Origin: Gymnogyps californianus
Lineage: Eukaryota; Chordata; Aves; Accipitriformes; Cathartidae
Assembly: GCF_018139145.2 (NCBI RefSeq)
Contig: NC_059481.1
Coordinates: forward strand, 7,428,368-7,492,367
DNA: 64,000 bases
Direction of reading: 5' to 3'
Position 1 is the stretch's first letter, and every line of letters starts with the position of its first letter. Both the position numbers and the translations under genes were made by a program. Below the pieces are notes generated by a model. The model had not been told where the DNA came from. It saw nothing but the letters and a program-made list of their open reading frames with translations, and searched no databases. Shown in pieces: positions 24,901 to 36,900 of this stretch.

Positions 24901-27900
24901 TACTTCAGGAACTTCTAGTGTCATTCCTGTGGACCGTAATTCTCTCTCTTAAATCAGGTCTTGCGAAAATATACTAAATTAATACTAAAAGTAAAAAATG
25001 TAGATATATCTCATTGTTAAATATCACTTAAAGAACAATTCGTCAAAAAATTTGTACTTGGTATTTTCCATGGCTATATTTCTACTGGAACTATCCTAAC
25101 ATTCTTCATTCTTGTGTAAAATCAGCCTCTGTGGTATACATAACAAAAAGTAGTCCGCCTTCTGCAAGTATAACTGAGCTGAATTTTGTGTATTTTAAGT
25201 GTACTGTGTTGAGTCTCTTTATGCCTTGAAAGCTTAAATGTATATTCCAGGCCGTTCTTCATATTCTCCTTTTTTTTTTTCATTACCTACAGTAGTTTAT
25301 ATCAAGTATACTATAGCTGTTTCTAATCTACAGTAAAATTATTTGAATCCATTTAAGGTAGATGTACTATGGAAATGAAATGCTGCATTCCTTGTGTGCT
25401 AACTTAGCATCTTTTTCTCCCGTGACTTAAGTGGTATCATTTGTTGAAAAAGAACTTGTTTGAATAATAAAGCAGTAGTGAGGAAGAATATGTGCATTCC
25501 ATTGTGGTCTCTTTAGGATCCTTCTGAGGTCTTGCTGGATGTCACCTCTTGAGACTGATGACGTGATGATAGGTTTGGCCAAAATCAGTGGTGCCACAGT
25601 TGCAGTAGTGCTCGTGTAGCACCAGGGGGAGCTATCAGCATGCCAAAGCTTACAGATACAGTTCTGTTGCCGCTCTAATGGAAAGTTTTCATAAGGGTGG
25701 TAATAGCTTTAATGTGCCTTACTCTTCTTGTGTTCTGTCGCTACTGTTGCTTCACACTGAGAATGTAAACTTGCAGCCTCAAAATCTCGTTGCAGAAAGT
25801 GAGAATTCTGCTTCTTTAGGAAGTATATTCCTCCCTCTTTTTCTTCTTCTCTCTCTTTTTTTTTTAAGGTGGCTTCTTAGACATTTAGTATGTTTTTAGA
25901 TGGGAAGTGGAGAGCTAATAAATGGAGGGGATTTCAATATACAAGAGGACATCCAAGTCCTTTTGTAATGATCTGGCACTTTGACCTTCTTGAAAAGCAT
26001 CCCCCCTTGTCCAGCAAGGTTTGGCTCAAAGAAGAAACAAATGAGGGGGAACAAAAAAAAAAAAGGAGATAGAATTTCAAAGGAGCTAGAGCTGAAAGAG
26101 AAGAAGGAGTGATAATAAAAATGAATTGTGGCAAGATTATTAAGGGCTTTGTTTTATAACTCTGTGGGTTTTTTGTGGATTTTGGGGGGGATGCTGTGTT
26201 TTTCAAGGTTGACTGCATGTGTTGTGTAAGATTAATCAAGAAACGTGTATGGACTTGATTTCCATAAAAAGTAGATTTGGCCCTTGATCTTTATTCAGAT
26301 GTTTTCTCTATCATTCTGCCTTTATGAATACTGAGTAAAACTAGGATATAATTTCTTTTGTAAAAGAAATAGTATTTTTAAAATGTCTGTAATTAGGATA
26401 AACACTTGATCAAGAAAAAATTTCTTATTTAGTTAATAAAAGACTTGTTAGAACGTAATTTGCATTAGTTCATTTCATTCTTCGTATTGAGACTGTATTG
26501 GCAGGGAAAGTATTGGACTGACTTGAGGGCAGTAGACCCTCATATATGGAAGACAGCGTCATAAAGTACGCATTTGGACTGTATTAAGGGAAGGCTTTGA
26601 AGAGGAAGATAGAAGAGATATTTGTGGAAGCTGAGAGAAAATGGAATTAGGGAACTTTGGATGTTTGCCTTAAAGCTTGGGGGGAAAAAAAAACACCTTA
26701 AATTGTTTTGAAAGGAATAAAATTAATGAAGGCTAATTTCTTATAGATTAGTGTCATTTTGTTCTCTAATTCTCACCTTCCCCAGTGTGAAACACAACAA
26801 TACCTCAAGTTAGTTTGGAGCTGAGTCTGATGACTGGTCAGCTGTTTTCTGCCAAATAGAATGGATAATTTCTGCTTCCTCTCCCTCGGTGGGAAAACTA
26901 GTTTACATTTCTTTCTACATACCAATTTTATATAATCAAACTATTAGGGAACAAAAAAACCTTAATTTGAGACTTCTAAGCATACTTTAAGTTATTTAAT
27001 ATGTTCAATGTGTTGAAAAGTCATTAGAGAAGATTAAGACACAGAAATTGTAAAAAGCTTGTTTCTTTAGGAAACCAAGTTAAAAAGCATAAATGCAAGG
27101 TCAAATGAAGAGATTTAATTAGAAAATAGAAAAAACCCAAAGCCACTCTAACCCACTTTCTATAGAAAGAGGGCACTAACATAGTTTGCTAGTGTTTATA
27201 TTTTATTTTAAGACTTCAGGTTTTTCTAAGTAAACGCAATCGTAGTACACTGTAACAAGTAATTGGAATAAATGGCTGTTATGAGAATAATGTTTGTAGT
27301 TCTTAACATTTTGAATCATATGTTGAGGAACAGTACATTTTTATTTTGCATTATTAATTATATATTCATATTTGTGGCATATTACTGTATAGGGTTTATT
27401 TCATTATTTTCACAGCCTCACCCTGAACCCTCCCATTCAGGTATTGGGTTTCATTGTGTAGTATTTTGTTGTACTGGGATCTAGAAGGCCTTCTGTATCT
27501 GTGTGTGGGTTTATTTAATTATTTATTTATTGTTGATCCTCTTTTAACATGGACTAGTGACCTCTTGAGGTCCCTTCTAACCTGGATTATTCTGTAATTC
27601 TATGACACCAGCCCCTTGGTAATACCCTGTTTAGGAAGAACTGAAAAGCCAGTAGCAGAGGAGGCTGCCAACAAAACTTCACCCTCAAAAGGCCAGAAGT
27701 TGCTTTCAGAACCAAAAAAAAAAAAAAAAAAAAAAAAAGAAAAAAAGTTAGGCTTTCCAACTAGTGTTCCAGAGAAATTCTTGCATACAGTTGGGTTAGA
27801 GAAGCTTACTCTGTCCAAAGCCTCATGCCTTAATCTACATTAAGGTATTCCTCTTGTTTAATATGTGCATATTAGGTTAAAGTCATGGAGGAACAATTTG

Positions 27901-30900
27901 GAAGTTTGTTGTTTAATGACCTTTCAGATTGATGTCAAAATCCATGGTATGGTAATGGGTTTCAGGGGGGCTGTACACAGATAAGAGTTTGCTATGTGAA
28001 CCTAACTTCTTATGCTTTGGAAATTATTTTCTTAAAAATGTAATAGCTATGCTAAGTGTGAAGTTCCTGTTTTATTGTGTCTTCCAGTAAGCATTCACCC
28101 ATGTGCTTAGGGGTACTTACAATGCTCTAAACATAGTATGTTTTATTTATATAGAAATTTTGACATATCAGTATGTCTTCATGGTTGATGATGTTTTGTG
28201 TTCACTTTTGTTTGTTAATTTTCTTAACACATGACTTTCTGGAAATGAAAAGGTTAGAACAGGAGCTTTCTATTTTGAGGGAAATCAAAACACTTTCTGT
28301 ACGTTCTGGGAAGATACTTTAATAGAAACACCCAAATGGCATGTAAAGTAAATCAAAGTAAGTTCAAGTATGCTTCCCAAATATTTGTGTTGGAAGAACT
28401 CTACACTTTTTACTTCATAGTGAACATTTCTTTTGTTACTTGGAAAATATATGTTCTAAAAATACCATGCTGTGAGAATGTTTAGACTTCTGTAATTAGG
28501 GAGCATTCACCCTAATATGGGTGTATTGCAGTGTTAAATTGCTGTACCAGGAAAATCAAGCATCTTCACTTACATGACTTTCATTATTTAGGAATCAATG
28601 ACTTTCTTCTTGAAAATTCTTGAATAGGTAATAACACTGATGAGAAATAATGTTAATGTACTACAGTTAACTTTGAAAATATTCTTCTTAAGTTCTGTTG
28701 CTGATTGAGAAAAGTAAGCCCCCTTATATGGGGGCAAGTTTATAATGATAAAAATCAACCTTAGATTATGATTCGAGCATAAATAGAATTCAGCTCATTC
28801 GCTCTGTCTTTTCTTACAAAAAAATTGTACTAATTGCAAAGCCCACTACAAAGATACAAAGATATAATGCAAGTATATTTAAAAATGTTCTTTTTCACTG
28901 TCATACTCACCATATGCTTTATACCTTTTCAAAGACCTTTACAAATACTAGTTTTAAATAGCTTTATCATCAGTATTTGTATCTGAGTAGATATCTATTT
29001 CTTCTGTATTTCTTGATTTATAGTTACCTATTTTATTGTTTTTAATAACATTTAGAACCATTAAAATGTTAAAAATCCTAAAATTGTGTAATATTTGGAA
29101 ACATTAAAATGTTAAAAATCCTATAATTGTATTAAAATTTACATTTCAAATACCAACACAAAAATGTATGAATAATTTATCAGTAATACTTTTCAGAATC
29201 TGATTAATTCCTTCTTTTATGAAGTTGTTTTTCTTTTTTTCATCTAGGAAGAAGAAAGACGTATGGCATCTGTTGCAGCAAGGAAAGAGGAAGAAAGGAA
29301 GCGTGAAAGCCATAAACAGACCTTGCTTAAGGTATTTTCTATGGCTATTCTAAGCCTACGGTAAACAAGTTTACAGCAATAATCTATATCCTAATATTTT
29401 TTGCTGTAATTCTTACATACCCTGATGTGCCTCTGTCTCTTTAAACTTTTTTTTTACAGCTTAAACAGTGCACTCCACAACTGAAACTCTCTTCAGTCAA
29501 CTATGCAAGTTATACTTTAGCAAAAAACCCCAGTTGAATACATGAGTGTGATATATGTAAAAGGATGCCAAACTTCATTTTCACAAATCCAGAGATAAAG
29601 TAAATCCAGATTAAAGTAAAGGACTTTTCAGTGATTTCAAATTCCTTGAACTTGGTCTCCTCCATTTCGGGTGAGTGCTCTAACTGCTGCCATGCAGGGT
29701 ATTTTGAAGTAGTTTTTCCTTCATTCTTTCCTGTTGAAGTTGTTCCTTTTTGTAGAAAAAGTTAAGCAGTCATCAGAGCAGCAGCTAGACTCCAGCTGTC
29801 TTCTTTTTCAGAAGAATGCTTATCTACCAGTCCACCTGGCCTGGTTAATGCTTATATGCATGAGGTGGAATAGCTCTAACAGGGGAGACTGAGGTGCACT
29901 CCAGAATACTCTTATGGGGCTGGTGACTAAATGACCTATGTTGCTAATAGGAGACCAAAGTTCAAGGATCTAAGAGTATCTGCATTCCATTTGTTGTGTG
30001 AATATCGCCATTTGTCTCCAAGTCATTTTTCTTTGGAGAAAAAAAAGTGCCTAAAACTTTTTGTCATCCAGTAATGGTTATACAAAAAACTCTTTCAATT
30101 TGGCAGTCAAACAAACAAACAAGAAATTTTCATGTATCCATATTGTTAAGTTGGTAAAATCATATTTCATGAAGGGGATTAGACTGGAAGTAGTTGCAGG
30201 AGGCTGTAAGAAGTGTAGCAAATTTATATAACTGAGAAATAAAAAGGCACAAACAGAATGTTAGCAGTGTATTAAAAGATGTTTTAAGTATATAAAAAAA
30301 AACCCAAGAGCCTAAATATATGAATGAGAGAAAAAAGAATTCCATGTCTAGTGCCTAAGTATATATTGTGATTTCCTGTATATTTGTATCCATGTATATT
30401 CTGATTCTTGGTTCAAAAAAAATTAAAAAATCAATATAAAAAGAAGTCTTTGATACAGTCTTTTTTTTTTTTTTTTTTTTTTTTAAAGCAGTGTTGTGGT
30501 TTGTTTTGTTTGGGTTTTTTTCCCTGTAAGATACTGTTGTATTTAAAGTCTCTTCAGGTTTGAAGTTTTGGTGCCAGTTCTTAGTAACATAAAGAAATGT
30601 GAAATTAGTAAATAATAGTCACACATGGTGTTATTTTATGCTGCTGAAAAGCTAACTGTGTCTCCGGACTGGAAAAAAAGTAGGTGTTTGTTTGTAGTTC
30701 ATGTTCTTAACCATTAATGTCATGTTCCCTTGTAGCAGAAGGATTGTTTGTCTTGATGGCCTAGATTTCTCAGTGCATTTTGCTAGTGGAAACTTCCTTT
30801 AGAAGAAAAAAAAGTATTTTTAATGTATAATGCTATTACTACTCAGATTTCAACATTAAATTGTAGATTTTGTAATTTAATCAAGGTATCTTTGTTATCT

Positions 30901-33900
30901 TCAAATAGCTAAGTGGCATAAGAGCCAAATACCAGTATCTTTTGCATGATTCGGTGATTTTTGTTTCCTTTGTAAATATGTTCTTATGTGTTATGATTCT
31001 GGTTTCTTTTTTCCTGTTCCACAGATTTGAATTGAGAGGAACAAATCTGCTCATAAATACAATGTCCAGTGAAAAAACTTGCGAACTATAGGATTTTCTT
31101 CATAGTTAAATCTGAAGAAAATATTTAGAGAATTATATTCTGCAATTTTTGTTGCTGTCACTTTCCTCCAAACTTTCTTAAGCTATATGCAGTGTAAACG
31201 AAATTATAAGCACTTGCTCAGTAGCAAACAATTGCTGTTTTCCTGTATTCACTGCATCAAAAAAGTTAATTTCAGCAATGTCATCTCTTCTTTTTCCCTT
31301 GCTGATACTTGTCTACCTTAACAGTGGAGTTTCTTCATTTCCCTCTTTCCAGACTATATTTTATTGCTTAAAACCCACTCCTCTGGGAAAGTTTGAGATG
31401 TACTTCAAAACATACCGAGAATGTAATTCCTTTCCAACAGAGGCTGAACTTAGTATTTCCTGGAACAAGAAATACTTATTACTAGCGGAATCTTCACACT
31501 TCTAAAATTTGCTTTTTGTAAAATGAATTCTTGGAAGTTTTCAAAGCTCTGTAGGAATCCAGCAGCCCACAGCTGAGGGCTAACAAAGCAGTAGAGCTGT
31601 ATGGTAGTTGAGGTTATGAGGAGACCCTCACCCTCCAGAACAAACAGGATTTTCTAAATGTGATTGGAAGAAAATGCTGACTATTTCAACTTCCCCTACT
31701 TTCTGTGACATGGAGCCCAGTCATCACTGAAGTCTGTAAATGTTGGGCACTTAGTGTTCTCTAACCAGATAACGTCATAACTCTCTGGGCAAATGGAATG
31801 TGAAATAGAGGTTTGAGCTCTTTAAAATGGAAAAACTTTCAGAAGAAGAAAATTTTTAAAGTAGATTCCATGTACTTTCAATGTCAGTTATAGCCAATTA
31901 TGGACATAATTTCTATCAATGTTTAAAGTCTAGTAGATCTATCTCTGCATTATCAGGCATTGAAACAGATCATGCTGTTTACTCTCTCTATAATAGCTGC
32001 AGCATGAGGGATTTGCCTGTAGGTGTTAAATGTTTTACTGTGAACCATTTATATGCAGTTGTTCTTTGTTCTTAAGGAAATACCTAGGCTCCACAAATTA
32101 GCAGTCACAGATAATGAAATGCCTGCTTTTTTGTTGATCTACTATTTTCTGGTTTTCAAAGAAATACTCATTTGTAGTGCTTTACACTTCACATCTCCAA
32201 CACAGTACTGTGAGGAACATTCTTAGTGAACTACGTTACAGTGACGTCCACAACTCGTCCACTGTGAAAGGAATTATGTAAAAACATGATGGTAACAGTC
32301 ACATCAGGAGCATAGTGAGTATAGGTCAGACTTAATGTTTCAAAAGTGTTAATTTCAAATTGTAAGATTAGGTTTACCCTGGTCCCCTGCCTTTCTCCAT
32401 AGGCATATCAAGTAAATTCTCTTTTTTCTTCCTATTTGAAAAAAAGGGGCTATAATAAAACTTTGTGGTTTGTTTTGATTTCCACCCCACCCACCCCCCC
32501 CCCCCCCCAGCCATGGAGTCTGTCTTAAAACAGAAATGTAAATGTTCAACTTTAAAACAAATAAAGCCTTTCTAGCCTTCAGTATTTTTGGTATGGCCTT
32601 CTGAATCCTCATCAATACTGTGTTGTTTTCTTGTATCTTAATCAGCCTAACAAAATATTCTAAAGGAGACAGGAACTAATATAATGATATTTAAAATTAT
32701 GATACTAGATGGGCTTTTACCACTGGTAAGAAATTGATAAAGGTGGATAGCTTATGCTCTAAGGAAATAATTGTTAACAGGCATTTACCTTGCCTGAGAT
32801 CCTTTTAGACCCTATTTGAGATCATTGCAACTTGAAGCTAACAAGTACTTGCTGTTTCAATCCAAAATTTCATGGCATAGAAGTAGAATATTCATTAGTG
32901 TATCTGAAAAGTATGCACCTTTTATCCTTCCCCTGTTTATGGGTAAAATTAGTGACAAATACACAGGCTGCCTATGAACTGCTGTTCATACTACCTAGGG
33001 CAAATTCAGGTTTGCCTTTTTTCCCCGCTCCATTCCAAAATATCAGGACATTTGTTTGTATTCCAGTTCCAATAGTGATGTTCTGAAGTATATGAGAGAA
33101 ATTAAAGGATTCTTAGAATATCATGGGGTTTTAATATTTCCTAAGAGTGGGAAGCTTTAAATTAAGGTTGTTACTTTGTATGGACTTGAAAGCTACATTT
33201 CTATAGCAACATCAATTTAGAGTATGATATTGTAAACCAAGAAATCATTGGCTTTGATACTCTGTTTTCTCCATGTTTTGTAGATGTAAATTTATTTTAT
33301 GCTAAGCTTCTCTATAATATTTTCCTCTCAGAAATTCTAAGTCACTGTTCGAGTTCCATTGAGAGCAGTGTAACAGTGAGATGGCTGACTCCCAGAGAAT
33401 TAGATATGGTTCAGAAAAACCAAATGAAGTGAAACTAACAATGAATTTACCCTTTGATATTATTAATGTTGTACAGTTTTCATTTGATGAGAGTTCAGCT
33501 GCTAGTCCGTGAGCTCTTACAAAGCACCTTGTTCTTTAACCTTTTTAAGTATACTAAATTGGTTATATTAAATCATATGTATCTGTGATACAATAGAATA
33601 ATAATCTGTACTTAGAATCATAGGTAATTGACAGATTTGCATGACTATACAGGAACAAGTACTTAACAGACTTTTGAAATACTGGTTCATTGACAAGACC
33701 TGTCTAGAATATAAAAACTACTTAAAAAAACTATTACAAAATATTTGAACTTAGATCTGTTGTAGTCCTTGTGTCTATCACGAAGGTAACTTCATTTTCT
33801 GTTTTTATGAAATTGACTTTTTCCATTTTTCAGAAGGTAACTTTTTTCCCCCCACGCAGTGTGTTGCAATTACTGCTAAGACTTACAACAGTTGCATAAC

Positions 33901-36900
33901 TGTCTTAGCTGAAGTGCTAGGGTCACTCTAGCAGCATGGAGGAAAGTACAAGCAGTCTGCCCTGTTTTGTGGGAGTATTGTTACAGGCAGCTCCAGGCTG
34001 TCAAAATGAGACTTCGGTGGTTATCCAAACTAAATAGTTAGCTTTATTCTTTCTCAAGTTGTGGATTTCTTATGTTACTTTTCTTGTTTCCGTTACTGCA
34101 AATTTTGTGAAATCATTGTTTGCTGGCAGTTACGCAAAATAGCACTAGAATGATGCATTGATTTTAATGCATAACCACCAACCAGTACTATCGTTTCTTC
34201 AATTTAAATGTTTAAAATGTTTTGATTAAGCAGCATATTTCTTTCAGAACAAACAAGTGTGTTGATACTGCACTGTCATAACTTATTATGACTTTTATAT
34301 CTTGTTTCAGGAAAAGAAACGGTTAACGATTTGTAATATTGCTCGTCAGTGGGAGATACAGCAGAATCGAATAGCTCTTGTGGCTTCTTTAAACCAAGAT
34401 AAAGATAACGAGCCCTGTCAGATCAATGGCAGTGCTGCATATGTATTTCCTGAAGAAAGCAGGTATTTTATTGGGCAATACTTCTTCTTGTTCATGTCTT
34501 ATATTCCAGGTTACTTCTTCTCACCTCTGAGATCTCACTGTATTTCATTATCAAAAGTAATATATCTAGATAAATCCTGAAGAGATGTGTTACTTCGTGA
34601 TTAAACCTGTTGACCCATTAGTAATAAGTAATATATATTAAATAAGTAATATAACAGCAACTCATTGACGAAAGAAGTGCAAGCTAAATTATTATGTGAT
34701 TTTGCTAAATAAGGGAGGACTTAATGTTTGCAAGAAATGTTAAATATGAATTCCTGAGCTTTCTTAAGGCTGTTCAGTTCCTTAACAGCTTAGATTGTTG
34801 CCTTCAGTTGAAATGAACCAAATGAGGAGGTACGAGCATTACAAATGTTTGTAACCTCTTTGTGTATCAAGAGGTTTTATAAACTGAGTGTTGAATTTGT
34901 GTTCTTAGTTTGAACAGCAGCATCTCTTATTGGACCGCTTTCATACCTGTGCTATTTTAACAGCAGCAGTTCTTTGACTTAGTTTTATTCCTAAGATAAT
35001 TTTTCCTAAGATAATTTTTGTATTGTTGATTTAAAATATAGTTATATTATTTTTGTGATACACTTTGTGGTTTATTTGCATCTAAAAGGTGACCATCTGG
35101 CATTCTATGTAATTTAATAACCAGATGCAGAACTTAATGAACAGTGTGTGCCTTGGATTGGCTAAAAGCAAACTAGCACACTTTCAACCTGGCTAGCTCA
35201 GGCAAAAGCCTGAAAAAATAGTCTGCATGAATTCAATAGCCAGTACAGCTTCCTGCTGTGCCTGATCAACACTGGAAATGTCAGGTACAGGCAGGAAGTC
35301 TTTGCCTCTCACAAACAGAACACATCTGAGTTTCAGTCTAGTATTGGCTAGACCTGGTTTTTGTCTCCAGTTGAGTGCTGCATCTTTTGAAACTTTTTTC
35401 TTAGCATTTTTAAATTTCTGTAGTCCTTTCTGTTCTTGTGCTTCCAAAGCTTTCCCCCAAACATATGTTTAGCCACTGCTTTCTTGCCTTCTTGGTTTCT
35501 TCATGATTTAATTCAGTGTTAGTAATCATCCCATGTGACCAAGTCAATGTAACTATGGTAGCTTGAGCATTGTCCTGTTAATGAACAGATTCTCATTGCT
35601 TGAGAAATCATGATTTTAAGTAACATATTAAGACTTTTTCCGTGGAGTTGTAGGAAGGATCTTGGTGTAATGCTCTCTCTGCTTATGCTGGATACAGTGA
35701 CTAAAGTTGATTTAGTCCTTGTAGTTTCCTGACCACGAATGTTAGGATTCTTTTGTTAAATCTACAGTAATAAAATATAACGTATAAAATGCTGTTTCAA
35801 TGTTCTTGTGAAAGTTTTTGTAGTTTAAGATGTGTAGAATACGCTGTAGAAATGAAAGTGGTTACTTTAATGAAATATCAAATTTCACCCCCCCTGAGGT
35901 GTTAACAAAATAAACCATGTGCTTTATTTGCATATATTATAATTCTCTTATGCAAATTACAGTGCGTTTAGTTTTCTGAATTGGAGACTTAAGTTTGGAA
36001 TTTTTCTCTTTTTCATGACTGGTTAGAGAAATGAAAGTGTGATAGTGATCTTTATCACTGATTTATATTAGTTTAAACAGATTAATGAAAATGTGGCAAT
36101 GTGTGTTAGAATTAAGAAGCTGTAGGTAACTGCCATTTTTTGCCTTAAAGCCTTACTGCTCTTCAGCTCCCTCTAAGTTAATTTTAACATTGATCTACTA
36201 CTATGTTTTATAATAGTGAAGAATTTCAGAAGATACTTTCAAGATGAGTGACTAAGCAATAAAATGGAAGGTGAAATTCAGCGTAGATAAGTAATTACAG
36301 CTTCATATATGAAGTGGTGGCTCCCAACATTTCCAGTCAAGAGTGAAATCTTAGAGTTCTGGTTGATTTTGTCAAGAAAACATCACTTGAGTGATCACTA
36401 GTAGTCAAAAAAGCAAAATATATTAAAAATACTAGGAAGGTAGTAAAGAATAAAATAGTTTAAATAGTAACAGTCATTATGCAACTTTCTAAACCTGTAA
36501 TTTGTGCTCATCTTGAATTCTCTGTGCACTTCAGGTCCAGTCAGCTGAGTGTATCATGTTGGAAGTAAGATACAAAGAGATGAGAGTTGAGAACACCTGG
36601 ACTTATTGCTTAATTTTAAAATCACTCTTGTGAATTGGAAAGATCACATTATTTTAAAGAAATGCTTATTCATCCCTATTAATTAAGGATTAAACAAGGA
36701 TAATAAGCCATAAGATTATTCTCATCTCTAAGCAGAATAATGAATCCTGATATCCTGATCAGATAATATGACATATGGGTTTGAGGAAGGAGTGATACTC
36801 TTGTTCAAGAAAAAAAAAAACTGTTCAGTACTGTGAATAGCGTTATCCTGGACTGGTTTTAACAACTGTCTGTTCTTAAAGCAATTACTCATATCATAAC

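Larger units (their letters stand above)
21365..29247 (+). other. LRRC49 intron, 7,883 bases (longest between window exons)
   Basis: It begins GTAAGA and ends CATCTAG. It contains a C13 run (22594-22606), a 20-base tandem duplication (22385-22424), a TA/TG microsatellite (24561-24616), a CR1 tail (27548-27605), an A25 run (27714-27738) and a 29-base duplication (29059-29130). I see no coding or RNA gene. Confidence 0.85.
29332..34310 (+). other. LRRC49 intron, 4,979 bases
   Basis: It begins GTATTT and ends GTTTCAG. It contains T24 at 30461-30484, a C15 run at 32494-32508 and otherwise AT-rich sequence. I see no transposon, RNA gene or coding region. Confidence 0.85.

Noticed and set aside
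27616..27843. Open frame with a Lys-rich centre
   Set aside because: The lysines are encoded by the A25 run. The flanks are intronic and the opposite strand gives the matching Phe-rich shadow.
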